DNA of 64,000 nt from an uncultured Granulosicoccaceae bacterium. Lineage in GTDB: Bacteria > Pseudomonadota > Gammaproteobacteria > Granulosicoccales > Granulosicoccaceae. The position numbers were made by a program, and so were the translations under genes. Positions within the stretch are counted from its first letter, which is position 1. Each line of letters opens with the position of its first letter. The notes beneath the pieces are model-generated. The model worked only from the letters and a program-made list of their open reading frames with translations, did no database searches and was not told the DNA's origin. Location of the stretch: NCBI GenBank assembly GCA_937927895.1, contig CALGKA010000096.1, positions 1-64,000 on the forward strand, written 5' to 3'. Shown piece after piece: positions 55,582 to 64,000 of the stretch.

Positions 55582-57981
55582 TTAAGGTTGCGTAAGCGAT
55601 CCTTTAAATACAATTTTTGCCACATCTTTGTAGGTTTGCGCAAAGTGCACTTTTATACCCGTTTTAACAGAGCGTGAAAGTTCATCGTAGTCCCGTTTAT
55701 TGTCAAACGGCAGCACTACGGTTTTAATGCCCAATCGTTTTGACGCAATTAGTTTTTCTTTTATGCCGCCAACAGGCAATACTTGCCCTGTAAGTGTCAG
55801 CTCACCCGTCATTGCAATCGTCGAGTTGATCTTTTTATTCAACGCCAGTGATAACAATGACGTTGCCATAGTAATGCCCGCGCTTGGGCCGTCTTTAGGT
55901 GTGGCCCCCTCAGGTACATGTAAATGTATAAAAGTGTTTTTACTTAGATCATTTTTGAATTTGTAGTCGGACAAATTAGAGGTGACATAGCTATAGGCAA
56001 TTTCAGCTGACTCTTTCATAACAGCGCCTAAGTTACCGGTAAGCTTAAAGCCACTTTTTTCACTGTTAATAATGGTTGATTCAATCGGCAGAGTAGCGCC
56101 ACCCATGGCCGTCCACGCAAGGCCTGTAACAACTCCAACACCTTTGAGTTGGCGTTCTTGTCTAAAGATAGGTTGTCCGACGAAATCGATCAACGTTTTG
56201 TTATTGACAGACACTTTTTTACTACCACTGAGTAACTGCACCACGGCTTTTCTAAGAATTTTAGCTAGCAGCTTTTCAAGGTTTCTAACCCCCGCTTCAC
56301 GCGCATAGCCCTCAATCAATGCTTTCATAGCACTGTCGGTCATGGTGATTTTAGAAGGTGCAACCTTGTTCTTTTCCAGCAGTCGTGGCCACAGATGTTT
56401 GGTGGCAATTTTAAATTTTTCTTCCGGTAGGTAACCTGCCAGACGAATATCATCCATGCGGTCTAATAGCGGTCGTGGGATAGTGTCTATCTGATTGGCT
56501 GTACAAACAAATAGCACCCGTGAGAGATCAACACGTAAATCTAAATAGTGATCAAGGAACTCGCTGTTTTGTTCAGGGTCAAGAACCTCAAGTAGTGCTG
56601 AGGCTGGATCACCTTGAAACGATGCGCCGATTTTATCTACTTCATCAAGCATAATTACCGGGTTTTCAACCTCTACATCTTTTAGAGCTTGCACCAGTTT
56701 GCCTGGCATCGCACCAATGTAGGTTCGTCGGTGGCCTTTGATCTCTGCTTCATCTCGCATGCCGCCTAAACTGAAGCGATAAAATTTACGCCCTAGTGAA
56801 TCAGCTATAGATCTACCAATGGAAGTTTTACCAACACCCGGTGGGCCAACTAATAACAGAATTGATCCGGAAATTTCCCCGCGGTAAGAGCCCAATGCTA
56901 AGAACTCCAGAATTCTATCTTTTACATCGTCCAGGCCGGCGTGGTCTTTGTTGAGAATTCTTCGCGCCTGCTTAAGATTAAGCTTGTCTTCAGAGTGTAC
57001 GCCCCATGGGACATTGGTCACCCAGTCCAGGTAGTTTCTTGTGACACCATATTCAGGTGATCCGGTTTCAAGAATCGAAAGTTTGTTTAGCTCTTCATCA
57101 AAGCGTTTTTGAACTGCTTCTGTTGGTGCACGATTTTCCATGCGCTCAGTAAACTGTTCTATATCTGCAGTTCGGTCATCTTTGGCTATGCCTAGCTCGC
57201 GCTGAATGACTTTAAGCTGCTCTTTTAGAAAAAATTCGCGTTGGTTCTTGTGTATTTTGCTTTCAACTTCTTGTCTTATCTCGCCTTGGAGACGCGCCAA
57301 ATCTATTTCTTTGCGCAGCAATAACAAAACTTTTTCCATGCGTTGGAGAATAGGAATGGTATCTAAGACTTCTTGAAGGTCATTGCCGGGGGCGGTGGTA
57401 ATGGCCGCTGCAAAATCGGCCAGAGGTGATGGCTCGTTCAAATTAAAATGGTTAAGAAAGTTTTTCAGCTCTTCGTTGTACAGTGGATTAAGCGGTACCA
57501 GCTCTTTTATAGCCTGAATCAATGCCATCGCATAGGCTTTGACATCTTCCGGGCTCTCTTCTGGTTCTATTGGGTAATCAACTGATGCTGCCAGTGGTGG
57601 TGCTTTTCTTATCCACTTACGAATAGAGAATCTTTGAAGGCCCTGGGCAATAAACTGAATGCTTGAGTCTTGTTCAATCACATTGTGAAGGCGCACAACA
57701 CAGCCGGTTCTTGCAAATTCAGTTGGGTCGGGAATTTCCTGGGCGTCTTCTTTTACATGCATAAGGCCAAGTACATGTTGGCCGTTCTCGTGCAGCTGTT
57801 CGAATGTGCCTCGCCAATGATCGCGATCTACCACCAAGGGTTGAATCTGGGCTGGAAAAAATGGTCGATCATAAACCGGAAGAATAAGTATTTTTGTAGG
57901 CAAGGCCTGGCCAGGTAAGATCAGGCCCGTGCTCTTTTTTTTATTCTTCGGTAATACTTGTGGTTCGTCGTCTTGGCTCAT
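55582..57981 (-). CDS. lon: ATP-dependent Lon protease
   Basis: 799-residue LonA. N-terminal substrate-binding domain (~25-220) and coiled coil (~230-300), AAA+ module with Walker A GPPGVGKTSIG and Walker B IMLDEVDKIG, and the protease domain with the catalytic dyad Ser700 (KDGPSAG) and Lys743 (GGIKEK). Degrades misfolded and regulatory proteins in the cytoplasm. ATG start. The 257-nt upstream region contains a perfect 10-bp inverted repeat; a heat-shock promoter was not clear. Confidence 0.96.
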   Translation of the reverse strand: MSQDDEPQVLPKNKKKSTGLILPGQALPTKILILPVYDRPFFPAQIQPLVVDRDHWRGTFEQLHENGQHVLGLMHVKEDAQEIPDPTEFARTGCVVRLHNVIEQDSSIQFIAQGLQRFSIRKWIRKAPPLAASVDYPIEPEESPEDVKAYAMALIQAIKELVPLNPLYNEELKNFLNHFNLNEPSPLADFAAAITTAPGNDLQEVLDTIPILQRMEKVLLLLRKEIDLARLQGEIRQEVESKIHKNQREFFLKEQLKVIQRELGIAKDDRTADIEQFTERMENRAPTEAVQKRFDEELNKLSILETGSPEYGVTRNYLDWVTNVPWGVHSEDKLNLKQARRILNKDHAGLDDVKDRILEFLALGSYRGEISGSILLLVGPPGVGKTSIGRSIADSLGRKFYRFSLGGMRDEAEIKGHRRTYIGAMPGKLVQALKDVEVENPVIMLDEVDKIGASFQGDPASALLEVLDPEQNSEFLDHYLDLRVDLSRVLFVCTANQIDTIPRPLLDRMDDIRLAGYLPEEKFKIATKHLWPRLLEKNKVAPSKITMTDSAMKALIEGYAREAGVRNLEKLLAKILRKAVVQLLSGSKKVSVNNKTLIDFVGQPIFRQERQLKGVGVVTGLAWTAMGGATLPIESTIINSEKSGFKLTGNLGAVMKESAEIAYSYVTSNLSDYKFKNDLSKNTFIHLHVPEGATPKDGPSAGITMATSLLSLALNKKINSTIAMTGELTLTGQVLPVGGIKEKLIASKRLGIKTVVLPFDNKRDYDELSRSVKTGIKVHFAQTYKDVAKIVFKGSLTQP

Positions 57982-58012
57982 GGAGAAGGGGCTATTATCC
58001 TGTTTGTTCGTG

Positions 58013-58067
58013 CCAGCATTTGGCCCGCGATTGACTCGATAAAAAATAACAAAGAAACAAATGCTGG
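58013..58067. promoter_or_regulatory. 10-bp inverted repeat upstream of lon
   Basis: CCAGCATTTG (58013-58022) and CAAATGCTGG (58058-58067), perfect arms with a 35-bp AT-rich spacer, 32-86 nt upstream of the lon ATG. Candidate paired operator half-sites or long RNA stem in the leader. Confidence 0.55.
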
Positions 58068-58238
58068 GAGACTGTTACATATGAAGAGTATAAATATGCG
58101 GCAATCACTTATAAAATCAAGGTGCACATTGTATCTGTACCCGCAGACAATGTACCAACAACTGACAGTTCTGTACTGTTGCGGATTACAGTTGCGGTTT
58201 GGTTAAACAAGTGGTGATTACGCAGGCAATATTGTTTG

Positions 58239-59222
58239 TTAACCAAGTGTCAGTGTAACTGCTGCTGCCGCTACAATATCTTCAACGCTTGCACCGCGAG
58301 ACAAATCACAAACGGGCTTAGCGAAGCCTTGTAAAATCGGACCAGTTGCTTGTGCCCCGCCACAATATTGGACCATTTTGTAAGCAATGTTTCCGGCATT
58401 TAAGTCGGGAAATATCAATACGTTAGCTTTACCGGCAACATCCCCTGGGGTGGCAAGCTTTGTATTGGCAACACGCTCTGAAAGGGCTGCATCAACCTGT
58501 ATCTCACCCTCTATTTTGATGTGCGGGGCACGCTTTCGAACAATTTCTACTGCTGCAGCCACTTTACTGACGCTTGCATGACGTGCGCTGCCGTGCGTCG
58601 AGAATGACAACATTGCGACTCGCGGTTCTACTTTCATTATTTTTTCTGCGCTTTCGGCAGAGGTGATCGCGATCTCTGCCAGTTGTTCCTCCGTGGGGGC
58701 AATATTCAGCGCACAATCTGCGAAAAGCAGGCTATCTGCTACGCCATCTGCAGGGGTATTTAGCGCCATTATGAAAAAGCTGGATAACGTTTTTATTCCG
58801 CTTTTTGGTCCTACCGCAAAGCTTGCTTCTAATACCTTTGCAGTTGGTAGCACAGCTCCTGCGACCATTGCATCAACGTCGCCGGTATGTAGCATAGCAA
58901 TAGATTGATAGATGGGAAGTTGGATAAAATCGGATACTGTTTCTGCAGTGATTTTGCGTTTCTTGCCTATCAGTGCAGTGCTGAGATGGTCTGAAGGCGA
59001 AGCGCTTGAATCAACGATTTCAATACCGGATAGATCGTTATTACTGTTTTTCGCTACCGCGGCTACCAGTGCAGCATCACCTAGTAGAATTGGTGTGGCA
59101 ATTCCTTGCTCTTTAATGTCTATAGCCGCAGCTTGCACTCGTGGGTCTTCGCCCTCGGGTAGGGCCAAGCGGCTAATTTTTGATTTACACTGCTCAATAC
59201 AGCTTTTGATAACGTCATTCAT
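58239..59222 (-). CDS. pta: phosphate acetyltransferase
   Basis: 327-residue short-form Pta converting acetyl-CoA and phosphate to acetyl phosphate. Catalytic-domain blocks MVAGAVLPTAKVLEAS, RVAMLSFSTHGSA, VANVLIFPDLNAGNIAYKMVQ-type sequence, and GPILQGFAKPVCDLSRGASVEDI at the end match the PTA_PTB family. Lacks the N-terminal regulatory domain of E. coli Pta. ATG start; no ackA is adjacent. Could alternatively be a phosphotransacetylase-like enzyme of acetyl-CoA salvage. Divergent from ampD. Confidence 0.92.
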   Translation of the reverse strand: MNDVIKSCIEQCKSKISRLALPEGEDPRVQAAAIDIKEQGIATPILLGDAALVAAVAKNSNNDLSGIEIVDSSASPSDHLSTALIGKKRKITAETVSDFIQLPIYQSIAMLHTGDVDAMVAGAVLPTAKVLEASFAVGPKSGIKTLSSFFIMALNTPADGVADSLLFADCALNIAPTEEQLAEIAITSAESAEKIMKVEPRVAMLSFSTHGSARHASVSKVAAAVEIVRKRAPHIKIEGEIQVDAALSERVANTKLATPGDVAGKANVLIFPDLNAGNIAYKMVQYCGGAQATGPILQGFAKPVCDLSRGASVEDIVAAAAVTLTLG

Positions 59223-59317
59223 AGTGCAGTCGCTGCAAAGTAGCCTTAAGTTAACGTGGCGACCTTCAGCCCTATTGATTAAAATGGGGCTGGAGATGCC
59301 ATGAAGAATACCACTAG

Positions 59318-59935
59318 TTGAACATTGAAAATCACTGGCTGCAACACGCTAAGCGACGTCCATCGCCAAACTTTGATGCAAGGCCCGCCGGCTGTTTAGT
59401 GGATACCCTTGTCATTCATAATATAAGCTTGCCGCCACGGCAGTTTGGTGGTGGTCACGTTGATGAGCTTTTTACTAATTGCCTTAAGCCCGAGGGGCAT
59501 CCGTATTTTGCAGAAGTTTGTCATTTAAAGGTGTCGGCCCACGTACTTATTAATCGCTCTGGCGACCTAACCCAGTATGTCGCGTTTGATCAGCGCGCTT
59601 GGCATGCCGGACTTTCAAGCTATTCCGGGCGAGACAAATTCAATGATTTTTCAATTGGTATTGAACTCGAAGGTGCTGACGATATTGCCTTTGAGCCCGT
59701 CCAATACCTAGTGGTTGCAAAATTAATTGCCGCGCTTTGTAATGTATATCCGGGGTTAACTGAAAATCCATGGCTCGCAGAAGGGCGCATTGGCAAAGAA
59801 TTGACTAAAGAAGCAAACGATACCCTGAATATTGTCGGTCACAGTACTATCTCTCCGGGCAGAAAAACTGATCCCGGGCCGTTATTTGATTGGCAAAAGC
59901 TCCATCAGCTAGTGCGCTTTACGGCCAAACTGTAA
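59318..59935 (+). CDS. ampD: 1,6-anhydro-N-acetylmuramyl-L-alanine amidase
   Basis: 205-residue cytoplasmic zinc amidase that trims recycled peptidoglycan fragments. Zinc ligands are His34 (VIHNIS), His175 and Asp185 (HSTISPGRKTDPGP), with Glu116 and Lys183 nearby. Relative to E. coli AmpD, as I remember it, about 20 residues are inserted between residues ~146 and 170, close to the zinc site. TTG start at 59318 with GAAG 11 bases upstream. Single gene between divergent pta and the cyclase. Confidence 0.92.
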   Translation: MNIENHWLQHAKRRPSPNFDARPAGCLVDTLVIHNISLPPRQFGGGHVDELFTNCLKPEGHPYFAEVCHLKVSAHVLINRSGDLTQYVAFDQRAWHAGLSSYSGRDKFNDFSIGIELEGADDIAFEPVQYLVVAKLIAALCNVYPGLTENPWLAEGRIGKELTKEANDTLNIVGHSTISPGRKTDPGPLFDWQKLHQLVRFTAKL

Positions 59936-60093
59936 GATCTAGATTTAATACCGGAACCTTTTTTGCTCGAATCGGTTAGCGATTGTGTGAGGTACCTGGC
60001 TGTGCACGGTGCTTGCACTCAATAAACTTGGACTAGCTCACAGTGTAATGTTGCGCCGTATTTTGATGCGTAGTGCCATTAGACTGACTTAAA

Positions 60094-61455
60094 TTGTTAG
60101 TTCGACTTTATTTCTATCAATTAAATTTAAGGTTCACTTTGCGTAAACTGCCCTTCAGCCGTGCATACTATGTCATCACAACATTGTGTTGTTTGGCCGC
60201 ACTTGGTGTAGCACTGCTGTTTGCTTTTAATCTGGCATCATTTGAATTTGGCAGGCATTTAGCCGCAGGCGATGTTTCATCTGCGGTATCGCTTTCGCTG
60301 CGTAGTGGTATCGGCGATATTCTGGCTCAGGTTGGTGTGAGCGGAAAAGTATCACTGTTTGTTAGCCTGTTGTTTTCAGTGAGTGTGGCTGCATTTTCAA
60401 TCACAACTGCAACGCTTGCCTTTGTGTTTTCATCAATAATGATTGCAGTAGTAATTAATTCCGCACCTGCTAGTGCTTTTTCTCCTACCTTGATTCACGC
60501 CATTGCCGTTTTGGCTGTGGTATATGGCTGTTATTTATTGTCTAGATTAGTGCAGCATTTGTTGCATCGACGAAAAGTCGGGCAAAAATTTAAACACTAT
60601 GTATCGTCTAACATTACCGACTACTACATACAAAATCCTGCTGGTATGGATGCCGTCAGTGCGTCGCGTGAGTTAACCATTCTATTTTGCGATATAAAAT
60701 GTTTCACGGGTATATCTGAAACCTTAGCGCCTGATCGATTGCGTGAATGGCTTAATGCCTACTTCACAGTCGTCAGTCACGTGATACATCAGCATGGTGG
60801 TACGGTTGATAAGTATATGGGTGATAGCGTGATGGCTTTTTGGGGTGCGCCATGGGCCAGTGACACACATGCGACAGATGCGGTTTTCGCTTCAAGAAAA
60901 ATCCAACAAGAAGTAGCAGCGCTATCACTTGATATGCAAAAGGTGGGGTTGCCTGCAATCACTATTGGTATTGGCGTCTCAACAGGCTTTGCAAATGTTG
61001 GGCACATGGGGTCAAAATACCACATGACTTACACCGCTGTGGGTGATGCGGTTAATACCGCTAATCGTTTACAGCGCTGTACTGGTTACTATCAATTACC
61101 TTTAGTGGTTTCGGAGGCGACTGTTGAAAAAGTCCCTGAATATTTGTTCAGAGAGCTAGATACAGTGCATGTGAAGGGGCGCCAAAGATTCGTGCGTTTG
61201 TTTGAGCCGGTTTGTCCAGTCGATGAAGCTTCACCTGGTTTGCTGAAGCGGTTGCAACTGCATAGAAAAGCCATGCAATTTTTCCGGCGTGGTATGTGGG
61301 TAGACGCTGAGAATGTATTTACAACACTAAGCCTTGATGGCTCAGGCGATAAAGAGTTTTACAAGAAGTATGTTGATCGCATTGAAAAGATTAAACAAAC
61401 CAGTCCGACCAGTGAAAGTGCTCACATAGTCGATTTAACCCGACAGATGGGCTAG
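60094..61455 (+). CDS. membrane-bound class III adenylate cyclase
   Basis: 453 residues. Four hydrophobic segments (~24-47, 85-105, 107-124, 133-150) form an N-terminal sensor not matching CHASE2 or MASE domains I know. The catalytic domain has metal-binding Asp200 (FCDIKCF) and Asp244 (MGDSVMAFWG), adenine-selecting Lys240 and Asp318, transition-state Asn321 and Arg325 (VGDAVNTANRL), so it should be active on ATP. A ~70-residue helical tail follows. TTG at 60094 is the longest start; a TTG at 60139 preceded by AAGG is also possible. Confidence 0.86.
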   Translation: MLVRLYFYQLNLRFTLRKLPFSRAYYVITTLCCLAALGVALLFAFNLASFEFGRHLAAGDVSSAVSLSLRSGIGDILAQVGVSGKVSLFVSLLFSVSVAAFSITTATLAFVFSSIMIAVVINSAPASAFSPTLIHAIAVLAVVYGCYLLSRLVQHLLHRRKVGQKFKHYVSSNITDYYIQNPAGMDAVSASRELTILFCDIKCFTGISETLAPDRLREWLNAYFTVVSHVIHQHGGTVDKYMGDSVMAFWGAPWASDTHATDAVFASRKIQQEVAALSLDMQKVGLPAITIGIGVSTGFANVGHMGSKYHMTYTAVGDAVNTANRLQRCTGYYQLPLVVSEATVEKVPEYLFRELDTVHVKGRQRFVRLFEPVCPVDEASPGLLKRLQLHRKAMQFFRRGMWVDAENVFTTLSLDGSGDKEFYKKYVDRIEKIKQTSPTSESAHIVDLTRQMG

Positions 61456-61456
61456 T

Positions 61457-61479
61457 AAAAAAATAGTACATAAGTACTA
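61457..61479 (-). terminator. hairpin plus T7 at the bpt stop codon
   Basis: On the minus strand TAGTAC-TTAT-GTACTA (61464-61479) is followed by seven T (61457-61463). The stem overlaps the stop of bpt. Short stem, so modest confidence. Confidence 0.5.
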
Positions 61480-62199
61480 AAGACTTTTTGCAGCTGGTAC
61501 TTTTACCCACACATCTTTAATAAATCGCTCTTGTGGTTTGTAGTGCGATTTATAATTCATTTTGCTGCTTTCCTCGATCCAATAGCCAAGGTAGACATAA
61601 GGCAGGCCGCGTTGTATTGCCAGATCTATCTGAGTCATGATTGCGGCGGTTCCTAAACTACGTTTTTCATAGTCTGGGTCAAAATAAGTGTATACCGCAC
61701 TTAATCCGGTGCTGACAATATCGGTTACCGCGACCGCCAACAGCTTGCCTTGTAATCTTAAGGTTATGAATTCCGTATCGCACCATTCACTAATTAAGAA
61801 ACGTTCAAAATCAACTTGTTCGGGTTGATCCATACCACCTTCAGGATGGCGACTCTCTAAGTAGCGTTGGTATAGATCAAAGTACTCATCAGTAAAGCGT
61901 GCGGATTCAAGGCTTACGGCAAGGTCGCTATTGTGTTTCACTGAGCGTTTTTGCGAGCGCTTGGGTTCAAAGGTGTTGGTGAGAATTCTGGTTGAAATAC
62001 ATTTTTCACACGTTTCGCAATGCGGCCTATAAAGGTGGTCTCCGCTACGTCTGAAACCTTTTTGAATCAGTGCGCTGTACAGCTCCATGGTGGGCATGGT
62101 GAATGGATCTGCATATACGTTACGCGCAACGTGGTTTTCCAGATAGCTGCACGGTTCCGGAGGTGACTGAAACAGGACTATTTTCGAGCTGTGCTGCAT
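61477..62199 (-). CDS. bpt: aspartate/glutamate leucyltransferase (Bpt/Ate family)
   Basis: 240-residue aminoacyl-tRNA-protein transferase of the N-end rule, adding Leu to N-terminal Asp or Glu (Bpt) for ClpAP-ClpS degradation. N-terminal CSYL (17-20), YRPHCETCEKCISTRI (~57-72) with the zinc-type cysteines, and GNAT-like C-terminus YTYFDP...SLGTAAIMTQID, YLGYWIEES are family features. The leucyl- rather than arginyl- specificity is inferred from length and proteobacterial context. ATG start, about 105 nt after sbcB; aat is not in the window. Confidence 0.9.
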   Translation of the reverse strand: MQHSSKIVLFQSPPEPCSYLENHVARNVYADPFTMPTMELYSALIQKGFRRSGDHLYRPHCETCEKCISTRILTNTFEPKRSQKRSVKHNSDLAVSLESARFTDEYFDLYQRYLESRHPEGGMDQPEQVDFERFLISEWCDTEFITLRLQGKLLAVAVTDIVSTGLSAVYTYFDPDYEKRSLGTAAIMTQIDLAIQRGLPYVYLGYWIEESSKMNYKSHYKPQERFIKDVWVKVPAAKSL

Positions 62200-62304
62200 G
62201 GTTAGTCTGCTAGGGATTCCTGGGAAATACTATATAACAATATAGTGATTGTCTGAAGCTTAGATGAACGTTTCAGCGTTTGGCTCAACGCTTTAGTTAT
62301 TTGT

Positions 62305-63759
62305 CTATTTTGATGAAAAAGCAGCGACTTCATCGCCGTATTCTTGTAGCTTCTTTGCGCGCTGTATTTCAACCGAAGTGGTGGCAGTACTTGCCAGTGT
62401 TGCCACTGTTTCTTTATAGTCAGTAATTGATCTGAAGCCATCGTCGCCAATGTGTACTCTTTGATGGCAGAAGTCTCGCCAGCGTGAGGTGACCTCTGTA
62501 TCTAACTTTTCTGGCCAGTTGCGAGCATTAAGTCGAAAGTACAATTCATTTAAGCGGGTATCTTCAAAAATTTCACTACCTGCTTCTGGCAGTGATTGGT
62601 TTGTATTCATAGCCTGTTGCATGGCATCCATTACGCTTTTATCTTTGTTACTCGCGAAGCGGCCGGAGTATAGGGTTAGGTCTGGGTCATTTTGGTTGGG
62701 GTGGTCATGGTTTGTAAACACCCACGCAAGTTTTTCTAGTACCTGTGGTGCGGCTGCGAGTAATCTCGTGCGGTGCTCCAGGCACTGGTTGCGATCCAGC
62801 TGCCAGCGTTTGGCTGTTTCATCGTCTAGTGTTTTAACCGGCACAAGTATCGGGCAACGATTCGCATGGATAGTTTTGATCGCGATTCGTTGCGTGCCTT
62901 CCGGCAAATTTTTAGTCGCTGTGAAAATTCGTTCTCTTAGAGCTTCTTGAGATAAGTTTATTAAGTCTGTTGGGTCGTGACGTAGGTCGTAGGCAAGCAC
63001 ACCATTGAGATTGGTCGGATGAGGCCCAAGTGGAATCACCATCGATAAGTGACCATAGGTGGCGGGTGTCATACCGGAAATATGCAGCACCGGATCTTTT
63101 CTTATTGTGTCGAGTGCGGTTGCTAGAATCCATTTTTTATCGCGAGTGTTGTAGACGTAGTCAAACAATTTCGGGTGTTTACGTTTGAGCAGTTTAGCCA
63201 CTGCAATAGTGGCGCGTACATCGGCCAGGGCATCGTGTGCGTCACCGTGTTCGATGCCGTTGGCAGCGGTAATAAGTTCTAGTCTGTTGGTCGCTTTGTT
63301 GTCGGCATCTACCGGCCACTCTATGCCATCGGGACGCAACGCTCGGGTAAGCCGTACAACATCTATTAAGTCCCACCTGGAGTTGCCGTCGCGCCATTCG
63401 CGCGAGTAGGGGTCAAACAAATTTCTGAACAGCAGTTGACGTGTGAATTCGTCATCGAAGCGAATATTGTTGTAGCCGACAGTACAAGTGGCGGGTGTAC
63501 TCATTAAGCGGTGAATGGTGTTAGCAAATTCCCACTCACATAAGCCTTTTTCATTAGCAGTTTGTGGCAATACGCCGTGCACCATGCAAGATTCCGGGTC
63601 GGGAAGGTAGTCTGGTGACTGGCGACAATAGATCATTGTGCCGTCTTCGATTTCTTCTAGATTTTCATCGGTGCGTATAGATGCAAATTGAACCGGGCGC
63701 TCGCGTGCCGGGTCACGTCCGAAGGTTTCGTAGTCGTGCCAAAGAAAAGTTTTGGACAT
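62305..63759 (-). CDS. sbcB: exodeoxyribonuclease I
   Basis: 484-residue 3'-5' single-strand exonuclease. The DEDDh exonuclease domain (1-~190) begins with LWHDYETFG (Asp9, Glu11), has YNNIRFDDEFTRQLL and HDALADVRAT, and is followed by the SH3-like and C-terminal domains that bind SSB (RKHPKLFDY, HISGMTPATYGHLSMVIPLGPH, RCPILVP, LNELYFRLNARNWPE). The protein matches E. coli ExoI in length. ATG start. Probably co-transcribed with downstream bpt. Confidence 0.94.
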   Translation of the reverse strand: MSKTFLWHDYETFGRDPARERPVQFASIRTDENLEEIEDGTMIYCRQSPDYLPDPESCMVHGVLPQTANEKGLCEWEFANTIHRLMSTPATCTVGYNNIRFDDEFTRQLLFRNLFDPYSREWRDGNSRWDLIDVVRLTRALRPDGIEWPVDADNKATNRLELITAANGIEHGDAHDALADVRATIAVAKLLKRKHPKLFDYVYNTRDKKWILATALDTIRKDPVLHISGMTPATYGHLSMVIPLGPHPTNLNGVLAYDLRHDPTDLINLSQEALRERIFTATKNLPEGTQRIAIKTIHANRCPILVPVKTLDDETAKRWQLDRNQCLEHRTRLLAAAPQVLEKLAWVFTNHDHPNQNDPDLTLYSGRFASNKDKSVMDAMQQAMNTNQSLPEAGSEIFEDTRLNELYFRLNARNWPEKLDTEVTSRWRDFCHQRVHIGDDGFRSITDYKETVATLASTATTSVEIQRAKKLQEYGDEVAAFSSK

Positions 63760-63798
63760 CTGTTACTGCAACTTAACGTAAAGAGCTAAGGCAATATT

Positions 63799-64000
63799 TT
63801 ACCACTGTAGATCATCTGGAACCTGAAATTCTGCGTAGTCTTCATCACCTTTTTTAGTGCTTTCAGTGTCGCTTTCTGTATTAAAAACACTCCACTGTGG
63901 GTTTACTTGTTTTATTTCTGTGGCAATAGCCAATGGCACAAGAAAGGTCTCGCCATTAAGGCGTGTGATTGCAACTTCTCTAGCCGCTAGTTGCTTATGC
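63799..64000 (-). CDS. C-terminal part of an unidentified protein, cut by the window edge
   Basis: Minus-strand frame open from base 64000 to a TAA at 63799-63801, giving the last 66 residues. Two short beta-type segments (VAITRLNGETFLVPLA) are followed by an acidic tail ending FQVPDDLQW. I do not recognise it. It is upstream of sbcB with 39 nt between, so it may share its transcript. Confidence 0.55.
   Translation of the reverse strand, partial: HKQLAAREVAITRLNGETFLVPLAIATEIKQVNPQWSVFNTESDTESTKKGDEDYAEFQVPDDLQW

Noticed and set aside
62489-62950. 153-codon plus-strand frame antisense to sbcB
   Set aside because: Shadow of exonuclease I codon usage.
1-64000. tRNA, rRNA, insertion sequences or prophage genes
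   Set aside because: I saw no cloverleaf-type sequence, rRNA signature, transposase or integrase motif, or long terminal inverted repeats anywhere in the window.

Overview
This window looks like chromosomal DNA of a free-living, aerobic, probably marine gammaproteobacterium of a lineage I cannot name. Support comes from the combination of tamA/tamB, rlmKL, sohB, ampD, bpt, sbcB, a glycogen cluster and a VpsR-type regulator. An IalB-family protein and a cobS/cobT pair, both better known from alphaproteobacteria, point to a deep-branching or gene-exchanging lineage. GTG and TTG starts are common. I saw no rRNA, tRNA, CRISPR array, transposase or phage gene.

Region 1 (1-23 kb) is dominated by cell-surface polysaccharide genes. 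On the minus strand at the left edge, wbpB-wbpD-wbpE-wbpA (the last cut by the edge) encode the route from UDP-GlcNAc to UDP-2,3-diacetamido-glucuronate. Divergent from it are an outer-membrane beta-barrel (BBP2/EpsL type) and a short Wza-like export protein. A Wzc-like chain-length/tyrosine kinase lies at 12.1-14.4 kb. Between them, 6.3-12.1 kb carries a UbiA-type prenyltransferase, a small EamA/SMR-type membrane protein, an epimerase, DprE1-like and DprE2-like enzymes and a HAD phosphatase. Together these look like a polyprenyl-phosphoryl-D-arabinofuranose supply pathway. Next come an orphan solute-binding protein and a tightly overlapping trio (GT2 glycosyltransferase, nucleosidase-like protein, SPL-family radical SAM protein). 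A CbpA-like DnaJ, UDP-glucuronate decarboxylase, a second epimerase and a beta-CASP metallo-beta-lactamase nuclease complete the region.

Region 2 (23-30 kb) has a GlsB-like membrane protein, a B12-binding radical SAM protein, a class IV aminotransferase, cobS-cobT without cobN, and an IalB-family secreted protein. A strong intrinsic terminator sits just before cobS with no obvious gene ahead of it.

Region 3 (30-37 kb) is a divergent glycogen unit: glgB-glgA leftwards, glgC-malQ rightwards.

Region 4 (37-64 kb) is mostly housekeeping: rlmKL, sohB, an acyl-CoA ligase and a CaiB-type CoA-transferase (divergent), tamA-tamB, a TlpA-like thioredoxin, heme A synthase flanked by two membrane/TPR proteins, lon, pta, ampD, a membrane-bound class III adenylate cyclase, bpt and sbcB. 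It also contains a VpsR-like regulator that lacks the sigma-54 contact motif and is a candidate controller of the polysaccharide genes. The right edge cuts an unidentified minus-strand gene.
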